A stretch of 64,000 bases of DNA from an uncultured Oscillospiraceae bacterium (GTDB lineage: Bacteria; Bacillota; Clostridia; Oscillospirales; Ruminococcaceae). The DNA lies in assembly GCA_904384225.1 (NCBI GenBank), contig CAJFJV010000002.1, positions 1 through 64,000 of the forward strand. The letters run 5' to 3'. The stretch's first letter is position 1; each line of letters begins with the position of its first letter. Below are positions 1 to 7,644 of the stretch, piece by piece. The position numbers were made by a program, and so were the translations under genes. The notes under the pieces are model-generated. The model saw nothing but the letters and a program-made list of their open reading frames with translations, searched no databases and was not told the origin of the DNA.

Positions 1-103
1 TACAACAATTTCCCCATGCGTCCTCTCTCTTGGCGCTCTCCTAAGCAGGTCTTATTCGCTTCCCTTAATCTGTAACACATCATTGACAAACCTACATAAA
101 TAG

Positions 104-155
104 AAGAACAAATATTAATATTGTTCTTGACATTTTCACATTGGCGTGATATAAT
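104..155 (+). promoter_or_regulatory. Perfect consensus sigma-A promoter with overlapping palindrome
   Basis: TTGACA at 127-132, a 17-base spacer and TATAAT at 150-155 match the sigma-A consensus exactly. A dyad with arms AAGAACAA (104-111) and TTGTTCTT (121-128) runs into the -35 box, which is where a repressor would block polymerase. Transcription would start near 162 and run into the structured non-coding stretch that ends at the terminator at 341-388. The dyad being an operator is inference. Confidence 0.8.
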
Positions 156-161
156 CAACAC

Positions 162-388
162 ATAAACAAAGTGTTTTTATTTTAACGCATAAAAGATACC
201 GCGAATGGCTTGCATAGAATAGGTATTGGTATTAAAATGTAGGTATATTTTTTCACAACCTGCAAGTCGTTAGATAGAATGGCATGTGGCCATAATTTTA
301 ATTTTGCGTTCTAGAAACAGCTTCATACCCAATTGATTTTACACCGAAAGGCGGACGATTAATATCGCCCGTCTTTCGGTGTTTTTTC
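162..388 (+). ncRNA. Candidate free-standing structured small RNA, about 225 nt
   Basis: No ORF with a ribosome binding site is visible here, but the stretch lies between a perfect promoter and an intrinsic terminator, and the next gene (510) has its own promoter after the terminator. Inside, AACGCA (about 184-189) can pair with TGCGTT (about 304-309), and within that CTTGCA pairs with TGCAAG, giving a nested long-range fold before the terminator hairpin. I do not recognise the family; 6S RNA, a raiA-like gut Clostridia RNA, or a regulatory sRNA are all possible. The transcription-unit architecture is seen directly; the function is unknown. Confidence 0.6.
341..388 (+). terminator. Intrinsic terminator of the 162-388 RNA
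   Basis: ACACCGAAAG (341-350) pairs with CTTTCGGTGT (373-382), with further imperfect pairing inside (GCGG..CGAT / AT..CG.CCG), followed by a run of T at 382-387. Confidence 0.85.
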
Positions 389-437
389 TCGAATAAAAAA
401 TGTAAATCAAAAGCCCTGTGCAGCAAGAACAAAAAGC

Positions 438-465
438 TTGCTTTTCTGTTTGGTTGTGGTATAGT
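438..465 (+). promoter_or_regulatory. Promoter of the sugar isomerase-dehydrogenase pair
   Basis: TTGCTT at 438-443, 16-base spacer, TATAGT at 460-465. It lies downstream of the terminator at 341-388 and 45 bases upstream of the start codon at 510, so the two coding genes form a transcription unit separate from the upstream RNA. Confidence 0.6.
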
Positions 466-509
466 AAAAACACAAGAAACGTATTATGACAAATCATTGG
501 AGGGATATC

Positions 510-1343
510 ATGGACGTTGGAGTATGCGTTGGACATCAGGCGCTTAAAACAGAAGAAGCTTTTTTTAAAATGAAACAGAATGGTTTTTCCTGTTGCCAGT
601 TTATCAGTTGGAATCCGTCGTTGTGGACCTCGGAGGAACGGGAACATATTTTAATGGCGGCTGAAAAGTATGATATTACCATTACTGCGTTTTGGTGCGG
701 CTGGACAGGGCCTGTTGTTTGGAACTTTTATGAAGGGCAAGAGACTTTAGGGCTTGTTCCTACGGCGTATCGGCACCAAAGAATGAATGAGATTTTGAGC
801 GGTGCTCAATTTGCCAAGTCGCTTGGTGTCCGGACGATTGTTACACATGTAGGGTTTCTTCCGGAAAATCCATATGACCCGCACTATCCGGCGCTTTTGG
901 TTTGCCTTAGGAAAATTGCAGAAACATTAAAAGCGGACGGTCAAGATTTTCTCTTTGAGACAGGACAGGAGACGCCGGTGACATTATTGCGGACGATTGA
1001 GGACATCGGGTTTGATAATGTGGGTGTCAACCTTGACACAGCAAACGTGATCCTCTATGGCAAGGCCAACCCTGTAGATGCGTTGGATGTATTCGGAAAA
1101 TATGTACGCGGCGTGCACTGCAAAGACGGGCTTTATCCAACCAACGGCCGGGATCTTGGAAAAGAGGTAAAAATCGGCGAAGGCAAAGCCAACCTGCGAG
1201 AGGTAATACGTAAATTATATCATCTTGGATATAAGGGGACGCTGACCATTGAACGGGAAATCGAAGGAGAGCAGCAGGATCTTGATATCATAGAAGCTCG
1301 TGATCTTTTGATGCAGTATGTAAAAGAGGCGGAGGAATCATAA
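510..1343 (+). CDS. Sugar phosphate isomerase/epimerase-like TIM-barrel protein
   Basis: A 277-residue protein of the xylose-isomerase-like TIM barrel superfamily (AP endonuclease 2 fold), which interconverts keto sugars or their derivatives with a bound divalent metal. Candidate metal ligands sit on successive strands: Glu150 (FLFETGQE), Asp176 (VNLDTAN), His203 (GVHCKD) and Glu248 or Glu250 (TIERE). The start at 510 is preferred over the upstream in-frame ATG at 486 because GGAGGG at 499-504 lies six bases before it. The stop overlaps the start of the dehydrogenase gene (TAATG), so the two are probably co-translated and act in one pathway, for example oxidation and isomerisation of an inositol-like or keto-sugar substrate. 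The substrate is not evident from sequence. Confidence 0.85.
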   Translation: MDVGVCVGHQALKTEEAFFKMKQNGFSCCQFISWNPSLWTSEEREHILMAAEKYDITITAFWCGWTGPVVWNFYEGQETLGLVPTAYRHQRMNEILSGAQFAKSLGVRTIVTHVGFLPENPYDPHYPALLVCLRKIAETLKADGQDFLFETGQETPVTLLRTIEDIGFDNVGVNLDTANVILYGKANPVDALDVFGKYVRGVHCKDGLYPTNGRDLGKEVKIGEGKANLREVIRKLYHLGYKGTLTIEREIEGEQQDLDIIEARDLLMQYVKEAEES

Positions 1344-2335
1344 TGGCAAAAGTATTAATGGTAGGTGTTGGCGGGATGGGAAGCCATCATCTGGAATGCT
1401 GGCGCAAAATGCCTGACGTTCAGGTCGCCGGGATTTGCGACGTATATCCGGGACGCGCTCAGGAAAAAGCACTGGATGGAGAGGCGGTTTTTACGGATAT
1501 GGATGATGCGCTTGCAGCTTTACCGGATATTGATCTTGTCGATATTGCGGTGCCGTCCTATCTCCATCGCGCGCTTTCCTGTAAGGCGTTGTCCCATGGT
1601 CTGCACACCATTTGCGAGAAACCGCTTGCGCTCTCCTATGAAGATGGAAAAGCGATTTTTGATACGGCAAGAGAAAACGGCGTTTGCTTTATGACGGCGC
1701 AGGTAGTGCGTTTTATGCGGCCATACGCGGCCTTGCGGGAGATGATCCGAGACAAGCGCTATGGCAATGTAATGCGCGCAGCATTCCGCCGGTTGTCAGG
1801 TACCCCCGTTTGGTCGTGGGAAAACTGGATGTTGGACGAACAAAAAAGCGGCGGCGTTCCGTTTGACTTGAGTATCCATGACATAGATTATATTGTCAGT
1901 GTATTTGGTATGCCCGATAACATCACCAAGCACCGCGCAACCTGTTCTGAAGAGGGATATACCGATGCTTATACTGTTACGATGCAGTATGGTGCAGCCC
2001 AAATTACAGCTGAAGCGGGATGGTATAACTGTGCCATGCCGTTTTGCGCCGATTTTCGGGTAGTCTGTGAGAAGGCTGTTATTCTATATGACGGGAAGCA
2101 GATGACCATATATCCACGCGGGCATGAATCGGTCCCGGTTTCTGTTGACTTATCTGCTGTACACAAAAGCGAAGTGAAGGGCATCAATCTGACTTCAGAT
2201 GACGGCTATTATGAGGAGCTTTCCTATTTTAAGGAATGTGCATTGAATGGAAAGGCTCCTGACTTTGTTCCGGAAAAGGAAGTCCTCGCCGTTTTAAAAT
2301 TAGCGGAGGGAAAAACAGATCAGCCTGCTTTTTAA
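1343..2335 (+). CDS. Gfo/Idh/MocA family NAD(P)-dependent oxidoreductase
   Basis: A 330-residue dehydrogenase with an N-terminal Rossmann fold (VGVGGMGSHH, residues 7-16), the family signature CEKP at 91-94 with catalytic Lys93, and a C-terminal alpha/beta domain with the DLSIHDID segment at 175-182, whose His179 is a usual active-site residue. The family oxidises or reduces sugars, inositols and their derivatives at the expense of NAD(P). GGAGG at 1331-1335 lies before the ATG, which overlaps the previous stop codon. Pairing with the isomerase suggests a two-step sugar or polyol conversion. There is no transporter or regulator next to the pair. Confidence 0.9.
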   Translation: MAKVLMVGVGGMGSHHLECWRKMPDVQVAGICDVYPGRAQEKALDGEAVFTDMDDALAALPDIDLVDIAVPSYLHRALSCKALSHGLHTICEKPLALSYEDGKAIFDTARENGVCFMTAQVVRFMRPYAALREMIRDKRYGNVMRAAFRRLSGTPVWSWENWMLDEQKSGGVPFDLSIHDIDYIVSVFGMPDNITKHRATCSEEGYTDAYTVTMQYGAAQITAEAGWYNCAMPFCADFRVVCEKAVILYDGKQMTIYPRGHESVPVSVDLSAVHKSEVKGINLTSDDGYYEELSYFKECALNGKAPDFVPEKEVLAVLKLAEGKTDQPAF

Positions 2336-2423
2336 GAGAACACGTTGCTTTTTATCTTAATGCCGCAGAGTTTCAGTAAAACGGGAAGCCTGCTGTCCAA
2401 AAGCGGGTTATATAGCAAGAAAA

Positions 2424-2457
2424 AAAACACCGGCTGCCTTTGAGCAGCCGGTGTTTT
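2424..2457. terminator. Bidirectional intrinsic terminator
   Basis: A 14-bp perfect stem AAAACACCGGCTGC / GCAGCCGGTGTTTT with a 6-base loop and A/T runs on both sides. It separates the convergent dehydrogenase gene (plus) and P-type ATPase gene (minus). Confidence 0.9.
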
Positions 2458-2468
2458 GGTGTAAGGGG

Positions 2469-5117
2469 TTATGCAGCTTTTTTCTTTTCATACAGCCGCT
2501 GAAAGAATTTTACTGCTTCGACAACTGGGATGACAAGAATTGCAAGCCCTAAAGCGGTAAAATATTCTGGGAGGGAAATATGAGTAAACTGGAAGGCGTC
2601 AGATAAACCAGGAATATATATGACAGCCGTTGTCAGGATAAGCGAAAGCCCCATTGCGCCCCAGAGGAATTTATTTTGGTGGAGGATGGTAAAAATCGAT
2701 TTGGTTTGGGAACGAAGGTTAAACGCATGGAATATTTCCGCCATCGACATGGTCAGAAAAGCCATCGTCATACCGTCGTTGCTGTTGGCGATTTCCCAGA
2801 CGCCCGATTCCATATAGTGGCCTACAAAATATGCGGTAATCGTCAAAAGCGCCACCAATGCACCTTGGTAGATGACGTTTATGCCAAGGCCATGCGCAAA
2901 GATTCCCTCTTTGGCGTCACGCGGCTTGCGCTGCATAATATCTTTTTCCCCGCGCTCCATTCCAAGGGCCAATGCGGGAAAGGTATCGGTGATAAGATTG
3001 ATCCACAGAAGATGCACGGGTTTAAGAATGGTAAAGCCCAAAAGAGATGAACAGAAAATAGCCAGGACTTCGCTCAAATTGGAGGATAACAGGAATTGGA
3101 TTGATTTTCGGATATTATCATAGATACGGCGTCCTTCTTCCACGGCCGAAACAATGGTGGCAAAATTGTCGTCGGCCAGAACCATGTCAGCGACATTTTT
3201 GGTTACATCCGTACCGGTAATTCCCATACCAACGCCAATATCTGCATTTTTAATAGATGGCGCATCATTTACGCCGTCACCCGTCATAGCTGTGATTTTG
3301 CCATTTTTACGCCATGCGTTTACAATCCTGACTTTGTGCTCCGGCTGGACGCGCGCGTATACAGAGTAATTCCCTATTGTTTTTTCAAATTCCTCATCGC
3401 TGAGCTCGTTCAGCTGTGCACCGGTGATCGCAAGCTGATCTCCCGATAAGATTCCCAACTGTTTTGCAATTGCGACAGCAGTGTCACGATGATCTCCCGT
3501 AATCATAATCGGGCGGATCCCCGCCGCACGACATTCTTCTATAGCTGCTTTTACTTCCGGCCGGATAGGATCGATCATGCCGGTTAAACCGATGAAGACA
3601 AGATTCTGTTCAAGCGCCTCGGGAGAAGTGTCAGCAGGCATAGAAGAATGTTTGCGATAAGCTGCTGCAAGTACACGCAGCGCCTCATCTGCCATTTTTT
3701 TGTTTGCCGCCAGAATATCTTCCCGGTCTTTCTGTGTAATTGGACGCGGGCTGCCGTTCTCCCATATTTCCGTACAGCGGGAGAGGATCTCATCCGGCGC
3801 GCCCTTAGTATACTGTATGAAGCATGTACCGTCTTTGTGGACAGTAGACATCATTTTGCGCATAGAATCAAAGGGCGCTTCGCCTACGCGCGGCATTTCA
3901 CCAGAGAGCAAAGGTTTTGGGAGGGAAAGGCTGTTCGCGTAGTTGACCAGCGCGCATTCGGTTGGTTCGCCGGTTGCCTCCCCTTTTTCGTCCAGTTCTG
4001 CATCGCTGCAAAGCGCCATAGCACGCGCCAAAAGCGGTTCGTCGGCTCCGTAGTGTTCGACAACTGTCATTTTGTTTTGTGTAAGCGTACCGGTTTTATC
4101 AGAACAAATGACCTGTGCACAGCCGAGGGTTTCGACAGCCGTCAGCTTGCGGATAACGGCATTGCGTTTTGACATATTGGTGACGCCGATAGAAAGGACA
4201 ATTGTTACAACCGTTGCAAGGCCTTCCGGAATTGCTGCAACGGCAAGGCTGACAGCAATCATAAAGGTATCAAGGAAGCTTTCGCCGGAAATGTTCGGAT
4301 AGGCACGGATCATGTTAAAGGCAAACATAAAAATGCAAATGCCGATAACCAGAAAACTCAAAACCTTACTCAATTGGTTTAACTTCAGCTGCAACGGCGT
4401 TTGCCCTTCTTTTGCCTGAGAAAGGGCGTCTGCAATTTTGCCCATTTCAGTATTCATGCCGGTGCCCGTAATAATTGCCCGTCCTCGCCCGTATACAACG
4501 GTACTTCCCATGTAGACCATATTTTTGCGGTCCCCGAGCGCAATATCTTTTTCGTTTTCTAAAAGGGAGAGTGCATCCGATTTTTTGGTAACCGGCACAC
4601 TTTCACCGGTCAGCGCCGCTTCTTCCACCTTCATACTGGCACATTCAAGGATGCGCCCATCCGCAGGCACAGCGTCTCCGGCTTCTAAGACGACGATATC
4701 ACCGGGAACCAACTCTTCGCTTTTGATTACATGAATCGTGCCGTCGCGCACAACTTTTGAGGTGGCGGCAGCCATTTCCTGCAAAGCGGCAATCGCCTTT
4801 TCTGCTTTGCTTTCCTGATATACGCCCAGAACGGCGTTAATGATGACAACGATCAGGATAATAAAGACGTCTGTGAAGGATTCGTGCGCATAGGCTGCCG
4901 TGATGCCCGAAACCGCCGCTGCAACAAGCAGGATGATGGTCATAGGGTCAGCCAGTTCCTTTAAAAAGCGGACGAGAAGCGGCGTCTTTTTCCCTTCGGC
5001 CAGTTTGTTCTTTCCTGTAGTTAAGAGACGATTTTCAGCTTCTTGCTGAGAGAGACCGTCCAAGTTACTGTGCTGTTCAGACAGCACAGCACCAGCGTCT
5101 TTTAGATAATCGCGCAT
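2469..5117 (-). CDS. P-type cation-transporting ATPase (P2A, calcium/manganese type)
   Basis: An 882-residue ion pump of the SERCA/PMR1-like P2A group. It carries an N-terminal cation ATPase domain, TGES at 170-173 (actuator), PEGL at 297-300 in membrane helix M4, the phosphorylated Asp340 in SDKTGT, TGDGVND in the P domain, and a C-terminal set of membrane helices. Such pumps export Ca2+ and/or Mn2+ using ATP. An upstream in-frame TTG at 5213 lies inside a terminator hairpin, so the start at 5117 (RDYLKDAG) is chosen; it has a weak AGAGG upstream. A yybP-ykoY manganese riboswitch precedes the gene, which points to Mn2+ efflux as the physiological role; that assignment is inference from the riboswitch. 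Confidence 0.93.
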   Translation of the reverse strand: MRDYLKDAGAVLSEQHSNLDGLSQQEAENRLLTTGKNKLAEGKKTPLLVRFLKELADPMTIILLVAAAVSGITAAYAHESFTDVFIILIVVIINAVLGVYQESKAEKAIAALQEMAAATSKVVRDGTIHVIKSEELVPGDIVVLEAGDAVPADGRILECASMKVEEAALTGESVPVTKKSDALSLLENEKDIALGDRKNMVYMGSTVVYGRGRAIITGTGMNTEMGKIADALSQAKEGQTPLQLKLNQLSKVLSFLVIGICIFMFAFNMIRAYPNISGESFLDTFMIAVSLAVAAIPEGLATVVTIVLSIGVTNMSKRNAVIRKLTAVETLGCAQVICSDKTGTLTQNKMTVVEHYGADEPLLARAMALCSDAELDEKGEATGEPTECALVNYANSLSLPKPLLSGEMPRVGEAPFDSMRKMMSTVHKDGTCFIQYTKGAPDEILSRCTEIWENGSPRPITQKDREDILAANKKMADEALRVLAAAYRKHSSMPADTSPEALEQNLVFIGLTGMIDPIRPEVKAAIEECRAAGIRPIMITGDHRDTAVAIAKQLGILSGDQLAITGAQLNELSDEEFEKTIGNYSVYARVQPEHKVRIVNAWRKNGKITAMTGDGVNDAPSIKNADIGVGMGITGTDVTKNVADMVLADDNFATIVSAVEEGRRIYDNIRKSIQFLLSSNLSEVLAIFCSSLLGFTILKPVHLLWINLITDTFPALALGMERGEKDIMQRKPRDAKEGIFAHGLGINVIYQGALVALLTITAYFVGHYMESGVWEIANSNDGMTMAFLTMSMAEIFHAFNLRSQTKSIFTILHQNKFLWGAMGLSLILTTAVIYIPGLSDAFQFTHISLPEYFTALGLAILVIPVVEAVKFFQRLYEKKKAA

Positions 5118-5196
5118 GGTGTAGAACCTCTTTTCCTTAAGCTTTACAGTACCCATTTTGCACAGTAGGTAAAACAGAATACATCGCAGAGTCAAT

Positions 5197-5237
5197 AAAA
5201 AAGACTCATACAAAGCCTTTGATGCTCTGCATGAGTC
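5197..5237 (-). terminator. Riboswitch-controlled terminator
   Basis: On the minus strand GACTCATGCAGAG (5237-5225) pairs with CTTTGTATGAGTC (5215-5203), a 13-bp stem with two G-U pairs, followed by six U (5202-5197). The 5' arm overlaps the conserved GAGACU at the 3' end of the aptamer, so metal binding to the aptamer would hold back this arm and let polymerase read into the ATPase gene. Confidence 0.85.
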
Positions 5238-5315
5238 TCATTCTTTCAGACAAACCAGACGCAAAGCGCCATGTATGTTGATTTGCCACACATCACTGTG
5301 CAAATTACTCCCTCA
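5225..5315 (-). promoter_or_regulatory. yybP-ykoY family (Mn2+) riboswitch aptamer
   Basis: Read on the minus strand the leader has GAGGGAGUA, a P2 helix (AUUUGC / GCAAAU), the loop segment UCAACAUAC, a P3 helix, and the terminal UGAAAGAAUGAGACU. These are the conserved parts of the manganese-sensing yybP-ykoY class. The aptamer starts a few bases after the predicted transcription start and ends in a terminator. A P-type ATPase is a known target of the class in other Firmicutes. Recognition is from memory of the consensus; an Rfam RF00080 covariance search would settle it. Confidence 0.83.
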
Positions 5316-5333
5316 TGAAAAGGATATATCATT

Positions 5334-5362
5334 ATTGTAAGATGAAGCATAGACAATGTCAA
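5334..5362 (-). promoter_or_regulatory. Promoter of the riboswitch-ATPase unit
   Basis: On the minus strand TTGACA (5362-5357), 17 bases, then TACAAT (5339-5334). The predicted start near 5327 lies about a dozen bases upstream of the aptamer. Confidence 0.8.
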
Positions 5363-5495
5363 CCGGAATTTTCCTTCTTTACAAAGTTCGGAATGATTCT
5401 TTAGGTTTTCTTCATAAATATAAACAGGATTTCAGTATGATATAATATGATAGCAAGGATACCTGCACTTACTACGGTGCATGAGGATATGTTTG

Positions 5496-7565
5496 TCATT
5501 CTGCGGAAGCGGCGAACGTAATCTTATGCTCATCTTTAATATAAACAGGCGCAGAGAGCAAAAGCGTGCGGCTTGAACTTCCGACAAAAATATGATATTC
5601 GCCAGGTTCTGAGACCCAATCGTGCAGCATGGGATTCCAATATTGGAAGTCCCGTTTCTCCAGCGCTATAACAACTCGTTTTTCCTCCTGAGGGCGGAGA
5701 TAAACTTTCTCAAACCCCTTCAATTCTTTTTGAGGATGGCTGAGCCAGCTGCAGCGCGGTGCGCTTACATATACCTGTGCTATTTCGGCGCCGGCACAAC
5801 AGCCTGTATTTTTTAAAAGGAACGATACGGTTCGGCCATTGATCTCCAAATCAGAATAAGAAAAACTGGTATAAGACAAGCCAAAGCCGAACGGATATTC
5901 GGGTTCTATGTTGTTGGTATCGAAATGGCGGTATCCAACCATCAGCTTTTCGCGATATTCTGTCTTATAACCATCGCCGGGGTAATCCCGTAAGCTTAAA
6001 ACATCGTCTAAACGCTTAGGAAAAGTTTCGGCAAGCTTTCCGGAAGGGTTATTCAGACCAAACAGCGTTTCGGCGACAGCGCGCCCCATTCCCTGCCCGC
6101 CGAGCCAGCTCACTAAGATTGCGTGTGCGCATGGACTCCATTTATAGGTTGATATGGCGCTGCCTGTATTCAGCACTACAATGACATGCGCATTGACCCG
6201 ATGCGCGGCCCGGATCATATGTTCCTGATAAGGGGGGATTTCGATATCGTTTCGATCCATTGTTTCGCTGGTACAGGAATAATCCTGATTGGCAAAAATA
6301 ATTACGGCGTCTGCGGCTTTTGCAGCTTCTGCTATTTTACCTTCTAAGACACCGACTTCATGATCAAAGGTGTTAATCTCTGATTCTCCCCAAAAATCAA
6401 TATCTGCATCTTGACCAAGAATATGGCGGATTTCCTGTAGCGGGGTTGTCAGCATGGCGGGGTTTTGTACACGCGAGCTTCCGTCTCCGCCGATGAACGG
6501 CTGGTCGGCACGTTCCCCAATGATTAGAATTCGTTTAACGGCCTCTGCCTGTAAAGGCAGCGTGCCGTCGTTTTTCAGCAACGTGATGGATTCACGCGCC
6601 GCCTGTACGGCCAGCATGTGGTGCTTTTTAAAATCGATAGCCGGTTCAACAGGGCTTTCGTTGGTACGATCTTGCAGGGTCAGCAGGCGGTCAACCGCCC
6701 CGTCGATCTCCTCATCCGTAATTTCCCCTGCGGCATAGGCCTGTTGCAGTTGGAAAAAGGCTTCCTTCTGATATGGCATACACAATTCAATCGAAGCTTT
6801 TAAAGAATACGCCCTGTTTTTTACAGCACCCCAGTCAGAGATGATAACCCCGTCAAATCCCCACTCTTTCCGCAGTACGTCGTCTAAAAGAAAACTGCTC
6901 TCTGAAGCGTAAACGCCATTGATGCGATTGTAAGCACACATAATAGACCATGGCGCGGCCTTTTTTACAATCCTTTCAAATGGGGCAAGATAAATTTCGC
7001 GCATGGTCCGTTCGTCCATTTCGCTGGATACCGAAAAGCGGCCGCGCTCTTGGTTGTTTGCAATATAGTGTTTCGGGCAAGCGGCGATATGATTTTTTTG
7101 TGCGCCTATTACATAAGCCGCCCCCAATTCTCCTGACAAAAATGGGTCTTCTGCAAAATATTCAAAGTTGCGCCCGCATAATGGATGCCGCTTAATATTC
7201 ACGGCAGGCCCCAGTAGGGCTGTCACCCCATAGGCCTTGTGTTCCTGTCCAATTGCCTGCCCGACTTCTTTTAAAAGAGAGCGGTTCCATGTTGCCCCAA
7301 GCGCGCACCCTGTAGGGAATGCAGTTGCAACTGCTTCTTTATTTCCAGAGCTGTTTGGAAAAGCGGAAGCTGCTTGGGTGGCATATTCATTGCGGGAAAG
7401 CGGAACGCGTGGGCCAAAAGGACTGTCGTGGCAGTACATTGGGGCGATCCCGAGTTCGGGAACGCCGTAGGTCGCATTGGAATCGACGCCTGTTAAAAAT
7501 CGGAATTTCTGTTCAAGAGTCATTTTAGAAATTGTCTCTTGATGCTTTGTACTTTTCATGTCCAT
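5496..7565 (-). CDS. Glycoside hydrolase family 3 beta-glycosidase
   Basis: A 689-residue GH3 enzyme with the N-terminal TIM barrel, the second alpha/beta domain and a C-terminal fibronectin-III-like domain. The nucleophile is Asp244 in VIISDWGA; substrate-binding KHYIANNQE lies at about 165-173. GH3 enzymes remove beta-linked glucose, xylose or N-acetylglucosamine from non-reducing ends with retention. No signal peptide is visible, so it probably acts on imported oligosaccharides in the cytoplasm. Start at 7565: GGAGA lies seven bases upstream; an ATG two codons later is also possible. It is the last gene of the GH95-GH3 unit, 79 bases after GH95. Substrate specificity cannot be read from sequence. 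Confidence 0.93.
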   Translation of the reverse strand: MDMKSTKHQETISKMTLEQKFRFLTGVDSNATYGVPELGIAPMYCHDSPFGPRVPLSRNEYATQAASAFPNSSGNKEAVATAFPTGCALGATWNRSLLKEVGQAIGQEHKAYGVTALLGPAVNIKRHPLCGRNFEYFAEDPFLSGELGAAYVIGAQKNHIAACPKHYIANNQERGRFSVSSEMDERTMREIYLAPFERIVKKAAPWSIMCAYNRINGVYASESSFLLDDVLRKEWGFDGVIISDWGAVKNRAYSLKASIELCMPYQKEAFFQLQQAYAAGEITDEEIDGAVDRLLTLQDRTNESPVEPAIDFKKHHMLAVQAARESITLLKNDGTLPLQAEAVKRILIIGERADQPFIGGDGSSRVQNPAMLTTPLQEIRHILGQDADIDFWGESEINTFDHEVGVLEGKIAEAAKAADAVIIFANQDYSCTSETMDRNDIEIPPYQEHMIRAAHRVNAHVIVVLNTGSAISTYKWSPCAHAILVSWLGGQGMGRAVAETLFGLNNPSGKLAETFPKRLDDVLSLRDYPGDGYKTEYREKLMVGYRHFDTNNIEPEYPFGFGLSYTSFSYSDLEINGRTVSFLLKNTGCCAGAEIAQVYVSAPRCSWLSHPQKELKGFEKVYLRPQEEKRVVIALEKRDFQYWNPMLHDWVSEPGEYHIFVGSSSRTLLLSAPVYIKDEHKITFAASAE

Positions 7566-7644
7566 GGGAAATCTCCATCCTTTGTCATTGATCGGGAAAG
7601 GGAAAGCGGTATGCTCTCGCTGTTTAAACTTAAAATCGAAGGGC

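Noticed and set aside
3648-4172. Plus-strand ORF of 174 codons
   Set aside because: Lies opposite the ATPase gene, no start signals, no protein-like features.
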